From assembly GCF_025847235.1 (NCBI RefSeq), contig NZ_JAOZEW010000015.1, positions 95,371 to 159,370 of the forward strand: a stretch of 64,000 bases of DNA, given 5' to 3'. This DNA is from Flavobacterium shii (lineage in GTDB: Bacteria > Bacteroidota > Bacteroidia > Flavobacteriales > Flavobacteriaceae). The position numbers and the translations under genes were made by a program. Of the stretch, positions 1 to 8,965 are shown piece after piece; positions within the stretch are counted from its first letter, which is position 1; every line of letters begins with the position of its first letter. The notes below the pieces were generated by a model that had not been told where the DNA came from, made no database searches, and saw nothing but the letters and a program-made list of their open reading frames with translations.

Positions 1-469
1 ATTTTAATTTAATCTTAAATTGATTTTCTCTCAATGATCGGTTTCGTTCTCTTTCCTTTAACCATGTGAGTGTTAAATACACTGATGATGCCATCGCCAA
101 AACATATAACTCTCCAATACATACAGCAACGATATGGTTTATTTCAAATGGTTTGTATTCACGGTTTGCTTCTGGCCAGATATTTTCGGATATTATATAA
201 TAGGTAAGTGCCGTTTTTACTAAATAGATGAAAAATAAACTTAGTATTAAAGAAAACGTGTATTTGATGTATTTTGATTTTAATACATAACGAGGTACCA
301 AAACAAATAGGTTGAAATATACTAAAGGTATATGTAATGAAAATTCAATAAGATTTGATTTGAACGAATATTGGTAGTTATTAAAGTAAGCTCCCCATCT
401 TAAAAAGTTTAACATAAAATAAACAGCCCAGAACCAAAGATGGTTTTGGAGTTTAATGTCAAATTTCAT
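1..469 (-). CDS. LytS/YehU-type sensor histidine kinase, N-terminal part (cut by window edge)
   Basis: Reading the minus strand from the ATG at 469 gives 156 codons open to the window edge, so the C-terminal kinase domain lies outside. The visible part is a membrane sensor: hydrophobic stretches with short loops (start MKFDIKLQNHLWFWAVYF, then PLVYFNLFVLVPRYVL, a third around SLFFIYLV and a fourth around VLAMASSVYLTLTW), ending in a charged helix rich in Glu and Arg (LKERERNRSLRENQ). That four-helix plus linker layout is typical of the 5TM/LytS-like kinases (His_kinase family) of Bacteroidota that pair with LytTR response regulators. It diverges from the first susC gene across a 273-bp gap. 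By position it is a good candidate for the chitin-locus sensor; this is inference, since the catalytic half cannot be seen. Confidence 0.75.
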   Translation of the reverse strand, partial: MKFDIKLQNHLWFWAVYFMLNFLRWGAYFNNYQYSFKSNLIEFSLHIPLVYFNLFVLVPRYVLKSKYIKYTFSLILSLFFIYLVKTALTYYIISENIWPEANREYKPFEINHIVAVCIGELYVLAMASSVYLTLTWLKERERNRSLRENQFKIKLK

Positions 470-607
470 TCTGCGTATTCTATTCAATTTTAGTAAGTAT
501 TAAAAGACTAATAATTTTTTTGCAACTTTAAACAATTAGTTAGTAAAAACAACTATTTTTTGAATAAAATTTCAAAAAAAATATAAAATACTTCATAATT
601 TCTAAGT

Positions 608-619
608 GAAAACGTTTTC
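608..619. promoter_or_regulatory. Perfect 12-bp palindrome upstream of susC copy 1 (candidate operator)
   Basis: GAAAACGTTTTC is a perfect dyad. Its last base is 123 bases before the susC start codon. The same 12 bases occur at 5799-5810 at exactly the same distance from the second susC, inside flanks that have diverged at other positions. Conservation of both sequence and spacing suggests a regulator site. The regulator is not identified: a LacI-like dyad or a half of a LytTR-type direct repeat (AACGT then A(A/G)CGT 13 bases on) are both possible. Confidence 0.5.
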
Positions 620-661
620 GTGTAGCGTATTATTGATTATTTTATGTCGTTGGTTTATAGA

Positions 662-689
662 TTGTTGCTGTTTGTATAAAATATTTTTT
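662..689 (+). promoter_or_regulatory. Candidate Bacteroidota promoter of susC copy 1
   Basis: TTG at 662-664, a 17-base spacer, then TATTTTTT at 682-689 approximates the flavobacterial TTG-N17-23-TAnnTTTG promoter. The aligned positions before the second susC (5853-5855 and 5873-5880) keep both elements. The final G of the -7 box is missing, so this is tentative. Confidence 0.35.
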
Positions 690-742
690 TTAACAATTTT
701 TTAAGAATAGTTTTATCCCATAACTAACAAAAATATATAAAC

Positions 743-3700
743 ATGAAAAAAATTTTCTTAATCTTTATGATTGTTTTTACGGCGCAAGTTTCGCTTGCTC
801 AAGTAAAAAGTATCAAAGGTGTGATTACAGATTCTGATGGATTGCCGTTGCCAGGGGCTACCGTTGCAGTTCAAGGAGGACAAAAAGGTACAGTTACCGA
901 TTTTGACGGTGTGTTCTCTATTGAGGCTCAAAAAGGTCAAACATTAGTTTTTACCTATGTAGGTTTGGAAACACAAAACTTAGTTGTAGGAGATGCTACT
1001 ACAGTTAACGTAAAGTTAAAGAATGCTGCTTCAAATGCATTGAATGAAGTTGTTGTGACTTCATTAGGTATCAAGAAATCTAAAAAGTCTTTGACCTATG
1101 CAGCCCAAGAAGTTAAAGGGGAAGAAATGACTCGCGTAAAAGATGTGAATCTTATTAATAGTTTATCTGGAAAAGTTGCAGGTCTTGTTGTTGGTAGAAG
1201 TGCTTCCGGTACAGGAGGTTCTGTGAAAGTAACAATTCGTGGTAACTCATCAATTTCAAACAACCAACCATTGTATGTTGTTGATGGTATTCCTTTATTA
1301 AATTCTTCTACTGCTCAGGGAAATGATGTCTTTGGAGATAAAGCTGGAGGTAATAGAGATGGTGGTGATGCTGTATCTATGATGAATCCTGAGGATATCG
1401 AATCTATGACAGTGTTAAAAGGAGCTTCTGCGGCTGCTTTATATGGTAGTCAGGGAGCGAACGGAGTTATTCTTGTAACTACAAAAAGAGGTAAAGTTGG
1501 AACTGTATCTGCAAACTATACTTCAAGTCTTTTTGTAGATAATGTAATATCATTACCTAAATTTCAAACTTCTTATGCTGCAAAAGCAGGAAGTGAAAAA
1601 ACTTGGGGAGATGCAAAAGATTCTCCTAATCACGTACCTGGTTTTTTTAATACGGGTATGACTTTTATTAATTCAGTTGGAATCAATAGCGGAAGTGAAA
1701 AAACGACTACTAGTCTTACTTATGCTAATACTAATGTTGCAGGGGTTATGCCAACAAATGAATTGAAGAAAAATAATATCGGTATTCGTCAAAGTGTAAA
1801 AATGTTTAATGATAAAGTGACCGTAGATGCAGCTTTTTCTTTTGCGGATCAAAAAATTAAAAATAAACCAACAAATGCATTATATTATAATCCTTTAACT
1901 GGTGTGTATTTGTTTCCAAGAGGGAATGATTTCAATGATTATAAAAATAATTATGAGGTATTTGATCCTATTAGAAATTTAAATACTCAAAGATGGACTA
2001 ACAAAACTAGTGACATTATTCAGAATCCATATTGGATTCAAAATAGAAATGTATCTACTGATGTGAATCAATCTTTTATAGGTTCTATTGCGTTAAATTA
2101 CAAAGCGAATGATTGGTTAAGTTTTAAAGCAAGAGGTGGTTATAATAAGATGTACAATAAATATGAGAAAAAAGCTTATGCAGGTACAGATTTAACTTTG
2201 GCAGCGAGCACTGGTAGATATATTTATTCTCTTAGTGAAAGTTCTCAATTGTATGGAGATTTTATAGGTACAGTTAATACAAAAATAAATAGTGACTTTA
2301 GTTTTAATGCTATTTTAGGGGCGAGTATCACTAAATCTACTGTTAATGATGCAGTAACTAATGATTCGGGAGTTAAAGGATTGGTTAATGCGAACTGGTT
2401 TAACCTTAATAATTTTGTTTCGGCTTCGGGGAATAGTCAAACTATTGGGGCAGAAAAAGAAGTACAGTCTGTATTTGGTAGTGCAACTTTTGGTTATAAG
2501 GATATGCTTTTCTTAGATATTACAGGAAGAAATGACTGGTCATCAACATTGGTTAATACAGAAAATTTAGGATTCTTTTACCCATCTGTAGGTCTTACTG
2601 CTATTGTAAGTCAGATGGTTAAATTGCCAGAAGCTATAAGCTACGGAAAAGTTAGAGCATCTTTTGCTCAGGTAGGTAATGATATTACTCCTTTTTTAAC
2701 TACACCAAAAAATACGCTCTCTCTAGGAAGTGTATTTAGTCCAATAACAGGACCAAGACCAGGAAGTTCTTTGAAACCAGAGAAACAAAATTCATTTGAA
2801 ATTGGAACAGAGTGGAGATTTGTAAATAATAGATTTGGAATTGACTTTACGTATTATCAAAATGAAACAAAAAATCAATTGGTTACTATACCAGCTCCTT
2901 TAACGAATCCTTTTGGATATACTAATTATGCTTTTAATGCTGGTAGTATCGAAAATAAAGGTTTTGAGATTACACTATCTGCAAAAGCAATAGTTACCGA
3001 TAAATTTTCTTGGGATGTAGCTGTTAATTATGCATCAAATAAAAATTTAGTAAAATCCTTAGGTGACGAATTTAAAGATAGTGGAGTTCTTTTAACAAAT
3101 GGGGATCCAAATAGCTATAGATATCGTTTGGTTGAAGGAAAACCATTTGGTATAATTGAAGGAAAAAATATTGTGAGAAATGATCAGGGACAAATTGTAC
3201 TTGATGATGCTGGTAAAATTCAAAAAACAGATTGGCAAGAAATGGGAACTTCAAATCCTGATTTTATGTTAGGATTTTCTAACACATTTAAATACGAGAA
3301 GTTTTTCTTGAATATACTTATTGATGGAAGATTTGGAGGAAATGTAATGAGTTTAACCGAAGCAATGTTAGATAATTATGGTGTTTCTCAAAAAACAGGA
3401 GAACAAAGACAAGCTGGAGGAGTTGCAATAAATGCCGTAAATGATGATGGTTCTAAATTTCAGGGATTATATAATACCGAAAAGTATTATGAAGTAGTAG
3501 GAGATAGAAGTGGAGCTACTGGAGAGTATATGTATAAAGCTACAAATGTAAGATTAGGAGAGCTTTCATTAGGGTATACTTTTGACTTTAGTAAAGAAAC
3601 TATTTTTAAAACTGTAAATCTTTCTCTTGTCGGGAAAAACTTATTTTTCTTTTACAAAGATGCACCATTTGATCCAAACGTAACATTGAGTACCGGTGAG

Positions 3701-3775
3701 GGATTGCAAGGTATTGATATATTTGGTGTTCCATCGACAAGAAGTATAGGTGTGAACTTGAATTTAACATTCTAG
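743..3775 (+). CDS. SusC-like TonB-dependent outer membrane transporter (chitin locus, copy 1)
   Basis: 1010 residues. A signal peptide (MKKIFLIFMIVFTAQVSLAQ) is followed by a carboxypeptidase-regulatory-like beta-sandwich (about residues 22-95, IKGVITDSDGLPLPGATVAV), a TonB-box-like NEVVVTSLG near 103-111, the plug (about 115-250, with the SusC-typical PLYVVDGIPL and LKGASAAALYGSQGANGVILVTT) and a large beta-barrel ending in a terminal aromatic residue (NLNLTF). SusC proteins form a lidded complex with the SusD lipoprotein and import oligosaccharides across the outer membrane using TonB energy. Its partner follows after 150 bp. Neighbouring chitinase and hexosaminidase genes point to chitooligosaccharides as substrate; that is inferred from context. 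The first roughly 120 residues are nearly identical to the second copy at 5934. Confidence 0.95.
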   Translation: MKKIFLIFMIVFTAQVSLAQVKSIKGVITDSDGLPLPGATVAVQGGQKGTVTDFDGVFSIEAQKGQTLVFTYVGLETQNLVVGDATTVNVKLKNAASNALNEVVVTSLGIKKSKKSLTYAAQEVKGEEMTRVKDVNLINSLSGKVAGLVVGRSASGTGGSVKVTIRGNSSISNNQPLYVVDGIPLLNSSTAQGNDVFGDKAGGNRDGGDAVSMMNPEDIESMTVLKGASAAALYGSQGANGVILVTTKRGKVGTVSANYTSSLFVDNVISLPKFQTSYAAKAGSEKTWGDAKDSPNHVPGFFNTGMTFINSVGINSGSEKTTTSLTYANTNVAGVMPTNELKKNNIGIRQSVKMFNDKVTVDAAFSFADQKIKNKPTNALYYNPLTGVYLFPRGNDFNDYKNNYEVFDPIRNLNTQRWTNKTSDIIQNPYWIQNRNVSTDVNQSFIGSIALNYKANDWLSFKARGGYNKMYNKYEKKAYAGTDLTLAASTGRYIYSLSESSQLYGDFIGTVNTKINSDFSFNAILGASITKSTVNDAVTNDSGVKGLVNANWFNLNNFVSASGNSQTIGAEKEVQSVFGSATFGYKDMLFLDITGRNDWSSTLVNTENLGFFYPSVGLTAIVSQMVKLPEAISYGKVRASFAQVGNDITPFLTTPKNTLSLGSVFSPITGPRPGSSLKPEKQNSFEIGTEWRFVNNRFGIDFTYYQNETKNQLVTIPAPLTNPFGYTNYAFNAGSIENKGFEITLSAKAIVTDKFSWDVAVNYASNKNLVKSLGDEFKDSGVLLTNGDPNSYRYRLVEGKPFGIIEGKNIVRNDQGQIVLDDAGKIQKTDWQEMGTSNPDFMLGFSNTFKYEKFFLNILIDGRFGGNVMSLTEAMLDNYGVSQKTGEQRQAGGVAINAVNDDGSKFQGLYNTEKYYEVVGDRSGATGEYMYKATNVRLGELSLGYTFDFSKETIFKTVNLSLVGKNLFFFYKDAPFDPNVTLSTGEGLQGIDIFGVPSTRSIGVNLNLTF

Positions 3776-3925
3776 TAGTGTTTTCTTACAAAGGATAAAA
3801 CCTTTTGTTTTATGATGTTTTAATTGTTTTTTAGCTTCAATGATTTAAAAGCGAAACTTAATTAACAATAATATATTGAATCATAAATCATTAAAAATAA
3901 TTTAATTAACAATAAAAATTTACAA

Positions 3926-5509
3926 ATGAAAAATAAATTATTAATTTTTAGTGCAGTCTTGGTTTTCTCTTTAGGAGCTTGTACAAGCGATTATGAGGAT
4001 CTTAATTCGAATAAAGATAATTTTACAAATAAAGAATTAGAACAGGACTTTAATAATGTTAAGGCGCCTATTAGAGGAATGCAACGATGGATGTATATTC
4101 TTGTTGAAGATGACTGGAGAGGTGATATTCAGTTTAACCTTAATGCAGATATTTTCTCCGGATATATGGGTACACCTCATAATTTTGAAGGAAATAATAA
4201 TAATTCAACTTACGTCCTCTTGGATGGATGGAATAATGCTGCATGGGAAAATGCGTATAGAAGAGAAATGGTTAATGCTTTAACAGTTAAGAGGTTAGTA
4301 GAGTCTAAAGGTCCTAAATATTATGCATGGTCTTTGATCTTAAAAGTATATGCAATGCATAAAATAACCGATTATCATGGTCCAATAGTTTATTCTGCAT
4401 TTGGTTCAGAAGCTGCGACAGTACCTTATGATTCTCAAAAAGCAGTTTATGATCAGTTTTTTACAGAGTTAAAAACGGCTGTAGATATTTTGACGCCTTT
4501 TGCTACGGCTAATAAAGAAAGTACTTTTTTTGTAGATAAAAATGATGCTACTGATGGAACAACGGCAAAAGGGATTGTTTTAAAATGGATTAAATTTGCC
4601 AATTCATTACGCCTTCGTTTAGCGATGAGAATTTCGAATGTTGATCCAATAAAAGCAAAAGCAGAAGCAGAAGCAGCAATTGCAGGATTTGGTACTATTG
4701 ACACAAATGCTGATAATATATTTTACTTGGCAGATCACCCCGTTAATACTTATACTAATCAGTGGGCTGATATTAATGTTGGAGGTGCAATTGCATCAAT
4801 CATGAATGGTTATAATGATCCAAGAAGAGAGCAATATTTTAATAAATCGGTTATTGGTACTTATCAAGGTATTAGAATGGGAACCGTGGTCGATGATGAT
4901 TATAGAACTGCTAAGGCAAACCAATTCTCTAAAATAGGAAATGTTGTAAGTAGCGGACAAATTCCTTGGTTTACAGCAACAGAATCTCATTTCTTAAAAG
5001 CTGAAGGAGCATTAAAAGGATGGAATATGGGGGGGACTCCTCAGTCTTTCTATGAGTCTGGTATTACTACATCTTTCATACAAAATGGAGCTGGTGGTGC
5101 AACTACTTATATTAATAATGATGTATTATTGCCTGCCGATTTTACAGATCCTTTAAATGCAGTTAATAATATTGTTGCACAAAATCTGGTTACTATCAAG
5201 TGGTCAGACGCTGTATCTAATGAAGTTAAACTTCAAAAAATTCAAACTCAAAAATGGCTTGCTATTTTTCCCGATGGACAAGAAGCTTGGGCAGAAACAA
5301 GAAGAACAGGTTATCCGAAATTATTTTTACCAACAAATAACTTTTCTTCAGGTAAAATCCCTGCAGGAACTTTTGTAAGAAGATTAAATTTTCCAGTTCA
5401 GGAAAAAACGTCTAATCCAGTAGGATATGCGCAAGGAGTTCAGGAGCTTGGTGGTGTTGATACAGGAGCAACAAGACTTTGGTGGGATACTGGAGTTAAC
5501 CAATTCTAA
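3926..5509 (+). CDS. SusD-like nutrient-binding outer membrane lipoprotein (copy 1)
   Basis: 527 residues with a lipoprotein signal (lipobox LGAC, Cys19). It belongs to the SusD/RagB class that ends in a conserved RLWWDTGVN motif (the SusD-like_2 type), and carries family-typical segments such as WENAYRREMVNAL, FANSLRLRLAMRI and QKWLAIFPDGQEAW. SusD proteins cap the SusC barrel and select glycans at the cell surface. It lies 150 bp after its susC, a larger gap than the 11 bp of the second pair. A GNRA-loop hairpin and a decayed copy of the deaminase start follow it (5534-5640). Chitooligosaccharide binding is inferred from the locus. Confidence 0.93.
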   Translation: MKNKLLIFSAVLVFSLGACTSDYEDLNSNKDNFTNKELEQDFNNVKAPIRGMQRWMYILVEDDWRGDIQFNLNADIFSGYMGTPHNFEGNNNNSTYVLLDGWNNAAWENAYRREMVNALTVKRLVESKGPKYYAWSLILKVYAMHKITDYHGPIVYSAFGSEAATVPYDSQKAVYDQFFTELKTAVDILTPFATANKESTFFVDKNDATDGTTAKGIVLKWIKFANSLRLRLAMRISNVDPIKAKAEAEAAIAGFGTIDTNADNIFYLADHPVNTYTNQWADINVGGAIASIMNGYNDPRREQYFNKSVIGTYQGIRMGTVVDDDYRTAKANQFSKIGNVVSSGQIPWFTATESHFLKAEGALKGWNMGGTPQSFYESGITTSFIQNGAGGATTYINNDVLLPADFTDPLNAVNNIVAQNLVTIKWSDAVSNEVKLQKIQTQKWLAIFPDGQEAWAETRRTGYPKLFLPTNNFSSGKIPAGTFVRRLNFPVQEKTSNPVGYAQGVQELGGVDTGATRLWWDTGVNQF

Positions 5510-5533
5510 AAATAAAATAAAAAAGAATGTAAG

Positions 5534-5561
5534 GGCATAAGTAATGAGAATTACTTATGCC
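5534..5561 (+). terminator. 12-bp stem-loop after susD copy 1
   Basis: GGCATAAGTAAT, loop GAGA, ATTACTTATGCC, then TCTTTT. The stem is perfect and the loop is a GNRA tetraloop. The same hairpin with loop GAAA follows the second susD at 10591-10618. It could terminate or attenuate transcription, or protect the susCD part of the transcript from 3' decay. The U tract is short. Confidence 0.55.
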
Positions 5562-5574
5562 TCTTTTAAACACG

Positions 5575-5640
5575 TATATTTTTATAATAAATATAAAATA
5601 AAAAGTGCTATAGAAATAAAACTTGGTATCAGCTATTTGT
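5575..5640 (+). pseudogene. Vestigial 5' end of the deaminase (nagB) gene
   Basis: Bases 5519-5640 align with 10575-10710, which is the intercistronic region plus the start of the deaminase gene. At the position of that gene's ATG this copy reads ATA, followed by AAAAGTGCTATAGAAAT as in the intact gene, after which similarity fades. No open frame remains. It is best read as a leftover of a duplication that once included the deaminase start. Confidence 0.6.
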
Positions 5641-5798
5641 TGCAGAAGAGTTTGTTAATCCGACTGGAACACATTATTTTTTAATAGGTTTTAAATGATT
5701 TTCTTTTTTTATTTCGATTGTGAATTATTAGTTAATAAAAAGGATGTTTTTTACATTAAATTTTTAAAAAAACACAAAATACGTTATATTTTAGAAGT

Positions 5799-5810
5799 GA
5801 AAACGTTTTC
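5799..5810. promoter_or_regulatory. Perfect 12-bp palindrome upstream of susC copy 2 (candidate operator)
   Basis: The second occurrence of GAAAACGTTTTC. The distance between the two palindromes (5191) equals the distance between the two susC start codons. No third copy was seen before the deaminase, GH20 or chitinase genes, so the putative regulator would act on the two susCD units. Confidence 0.5.
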
Positions 5811-5852
5811 GTATAACGTATTATTGATTATTTTGTGTCGTTTGTTTAAAGT

Positions 5853-5880
5853 TTGTTGTTGTTGGTATAATTTATTTTTA
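5853..5880 (+). promoter_or_regulatory. Candidate Bacteroidota promoter of susC copy 2
   Basis: TTTG ends at 5855, the spacer is 17 bases, and TATTTTTA fills 5873-5880, matching the positions proposed for copy 1. An overlapping TAATTTAT at 5868 is an alternative -7 box. Confidence 0.35.
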
Positions 5881-5933
5881 TTAACAATCTCTTAAGAATA
5901 AATTTACACCATAACTAACAAAAATAAATAAAC

Positions 5934-8900
5934 ATGAAAAAAATTTTCTTAATCTTTATGATTGTTTTTACGGCGCAGGTTTCGCTTGCACAAGTAAAAA
6001 ATATCAAAGGTGTGATTACAGATTCTGATGGAATGCCGTTGCCAGGGGCTACTGTTGCAGTTCAAGGAGGGCAAAAAGGGACAGTTACCGATTTTGATGG
6101 TGTGTTCACCATTGATGCTCAAAAAGGACAAACATTGGTTTTTACGTATGTAGGTTTAGAAACACAAAACATAGCTGTAGGTGATGCTACTACTGTTAAT
6201 GTACAGTTAAAAACAGCTATTTCAAATGCATTGAATGAAGTTGTTGTAACATCATTAGGTGTTAAAAAATCGAAAAAATCTTTAACTTATGCTACTCAGG
6301 AATTAAAAGGAGAAGAACTAGTTCGTGTAAAAGATGCAAACGTTATCAATACAATCGCTGGTAAAATCGCTGGTGTTGCTGTGACAAAAAGTGCAGGTGG
6401 TACTGGAGGATCTACAAAAGTAGTTATTCGTGGTAATTCATCTATTACTAATAGTCAACCACTTTATGTTATTGATGGTATTCCTTTATTTAATGGTTCA
6501 CCAACTCAGCCAAATGGTACTTTTGGAGATACAAATGGTGGTAACCGTGATGGTGGAGACGTAATATCTCTTGTTAATCCAGATGATTATGATAGTATGA
6601 CAGTTCTTAAAGGTGCTGCAGCTTCTGTATTATACGGTTCTCAAGGTGCAAACGGGGTAATTTTACTTTCTTCTAAAAAAGGAAAAGAGGGTAAAGGTAA
6701 TTTGGTAGCATCATCTGTTACAACATTTGAAACAGCTGCTTATTTGCCTAAATTTCAAACAGAGTACAATAGCAAAGGAGATAAAGAAGATACTGTTGAT
6801 CATGTAAAAGATTTCTTTGAAACAGGTGTTACTCAAATTACATCTTTAGGATTTTCTACAGGTTCATCTGTTGCTAGTACGAATGTTTCATACGCTAATA
6901 CTAATTCTTCAGGGATTATGCCTGGAAATAGTTTAAAAAAGAACAACTTTGGTGTTCGTCAAACAGCCAAATTTTTTGATGATAGATTAACTGTTTCGGC
7001 AGATGGAAAATATACTTCTCAAACAATAAACAACAGACCTTTAAGTGGACTTAATTTTAACCCTTTAACTGGAGTTTATTTAATGCCAAGGGGTAATGGA
7101 AATAATTTTAGTTACTACAAAGATAATTTTGAAGTTTTTGATCCAATTAGAAATTTGAATGCACAGAACTTTCCTGTAATTAATGAATATGTTCAAAATC
7201 CATATTGGTTAATAAACAGAGCTAAGTCTGAAGATAAAAACAATTATTTTAATGGGTCTTTAGCTGTTGATTATAAAGTGAATAATTGGTTAAATATTGC
7301 TTCTAGATATAGTTATGACCGTGTAGAAAGTATTTTTGATAAAAAAATATATGCTACAACTTCTGATGTTATAGCTGCTAAAACAGGAACTTATATTAAT
7401 ATAGCTAATTTAAGTACACAACGTTACGGAGACTTGATTGCAAAAATCAATACTAAATTTAGTGATGATTTTTCATTTAATGCTATTGTTGGAGCAAGTA
7501 TAAATAATACTATGGCTAATGCACAAACCGTTTTAAATTCGGGTACTACTAATGGTGGTTTAGTAAATACCAACTGGTTTACATTAGGGAATTTTAAGAA
7601 TAATAATTTAAATCAACAAGTTGCAGGATCTAATAGAGAGATACAATCGGTATTTGCTTCTACAACTTTTGGTTATAGAGGAATGTTATACTTAGATGTT
7701 ACTGGTAGAAATGATTGGTCTTCTACATTGGTAAACACAGATAAATTATCTTTCTTTTATCCTTCTGTAGGTTTAACAGGTATCATTAGTGAGATGACTA
7801 CAATGCCGGATTGGATTAATTTTGGTAAAGTACGTGCTTCTTATGCAGAAGTTGGTAATGATATTGCTGCTTTTGTAACTTCGCCTAGATATACAATATT
7901 AGGAGGACAGTTCGTTGCACCAGCTGTAGGTCCAAGACCAGGAGAATCCTTGAAACCTGAATTAAAATCAGAGTTTGAAGTAGGTACAGAATGGAGAATG
8001 TTTGATAATAGATTAGGTTTTGAAGTTTCTATATATAGTTCAGAAACTAAAAATCAATATGTTCAGGTTCCAGCTCCTTCAACAAATCCTTTTGGATATA
8101 CTAATTATGCTTTTAATGCAGCAAGTATTACCAATAAAGGTATTGAGCTTGTGTTAACTGGTAAAATTATTAAAGGAGATAAATTTTCTTGGGATACAAC
8201 AATAAATTATTCTCAAAATAAAAATAAAGTAAAAGAACTTCCAGAAGAATTAGGTGGACGTGTAGTATTAACAGATCCAGGTTCTAATGCTTATAGATTT
8301 TCATTGGTAGAAGGTAGACCATTTGGTGTAATTGAAGCTTTTACGTTAATAAAAGATGCTCAGGGAAGAATTGTATTAAATGACCTTGGAAAACCACAAG
8401 TTGATCAAAATTTTAAAGAAGTAGGAAATGCTAATCCTGATTTTATGTTAGGTTGGTCAAACTCTTTCAAGTTAGGTTCTTTCTTTGCTAATGTTTTGGT
8501 TGATGGAAGATTTGGTGGAAATGTTATGAGTATGACTCAGGCATTAAATGATTCTTATGGTGTTTCTAAAGCATTTGGAGATGCTAAAAACGCTGGAGGT
8601 GTTACTGTAAATGCTGTAAAAAGTGACGGTGTAACTCCTGTAACAAAAATTTCTGCTGAAGATTATTATGGAACAGTAGGAGGAAGAAGTGGTGCTTTAT
8701 CTGAGTATGTTTATAAAGCTACGAATGTTAGTTTAAGAGAGCTTTCAATTGGTTATACTTTTAATCCTAAATCCCTTCCATTTGTGCAAACTGCTAGTGT
8801 GTCGTTAATTGCGAGAAACCTATTCTTTATATATAAAGATGCTCCTTTTGATCCAAACGTAGCTTTAAGTACAGGTCAGGGATTACAAGGTATTGATATT

Positions 8901-8954
8901 TTTGGATTACCAACAACTAGAAGTATCGGTCTTAATTTAAATGTTACATTTTAA
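5934..8954 (+). CDS. SusC-like TonB-dependent outer membrane transporter (chitin locus, copy 2)
   Basis: 1006 residues, with the same layout as copy 1: signal peptide, carboxypeptidase-regulatory-like domain (IKGVITDSDGMPLPGATVAV), TonB-box region NEVVVTSLG, plug with PLYVIDGIPLF and LKGAAASVLYGSQGANGVILL, and a barrel ending NLNVTF. The first roughly 360 bases of the gene are close to identical with copy 1, including the whole signal peptide, while the barrel and loop regions differ strongly. This fits paralogues that now handle different chain lengths or forms of chitooligosaccharide, though the substrate split is only inference. Its susD begins 11 bp downstream, so the pair is tightly co-transcribed. 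Confidence 0.95.
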   Translation: MKKIFLIFMIVFTAQVSLAQVKNIKGVITDSDGMPLPGATVAVQGGQKGTVTDFDGVFTIDAQKGQTLVFTYVGLETQNIAVGDATTVNVQLKTAISNALNEVVVTSLGVKKSKKSLTYATQELKGEELVRVKDANVINTIAGKIAGVAVTKSAGGTGGSTKVVIRGNSSITNSQPLYVIDGIPLFNGSPTQPNGTFGDTNGGNRDGGDVISLVNPDDYDSMTVLKGAAASVLYGSQGANGVILLSSKKGKEGKGNLVASSVTTFETAAYLPKFQTEYNSKGDKEDTVDHVKDFFETGVTQITSLGFSTGSSVASTNVSYANTNSSGIMPGNSLKKNNFGVRQTAKFFDDRLTVSADGKYTSQTINNRPLSGLNFNPLTGVYLMPRGNGNNFSYYKDNFEVFDPIRNLNAQNFPVINEYVQNPYWLINRAKSEDKNNYFNGSLAVDYKVNNWLNIASRYSYDRVESIFDKKIYATTSDVIAAKTGTYINIANLSTQRYGDLIAKINTKFSDDFSFNAIVGASINNTMANAQTVLNSGTTNGGLVNTNWFTLGNFKNNNLNQQVAGSNREIQSVFASTTFGYRGMLYLDVTGRNDWSSTLVNTDKLSFFYPSVGLTGIISEMTTMPDWINFGKVRASYAEVGNDIAAFVTSPRYTILGGQFVAPAVGPRPGESLKPELKSEFEVGTEWRMFDNRLGFEVSIYSSETKNQYVQVPAPSTNPFGYTNYAFNAASITNKGIELVLTGKIIKGDKFSWDTTINYSQNKNKVKELPEELGGRVVLTDPGSNAYRFSLVEGRPFGVIEAFTLIKDAQGRIVLNDLGKPQVDQNFKEVGNANPDFMLGWSNSFKLGSFFANVLVDGRFGGNVMSMTQALNDSYGVSKAFGDAKNAGGVTVNAVKSDGVTPVTKISAEDYYGTVGGRSGALSEYVYKATNVSLRELSIGYTFNPKSLPFVQTASVSLIARNLFFIYKDAPFDPNVALSTGQGLQGIDIFGLPTTRSIGLNLNVTF

Positions 8955-8965
8955 TAAATAATATC

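Noticed and set aside
5695..5895. A 66-codon open frame between susD copy 1 and susC copy 2
   Set aside because: It runs through the duplicated promoter and palindrome region, which has no matching frame in the copy at 504-704, and its composition is that of AT-rich non-coding DNA.
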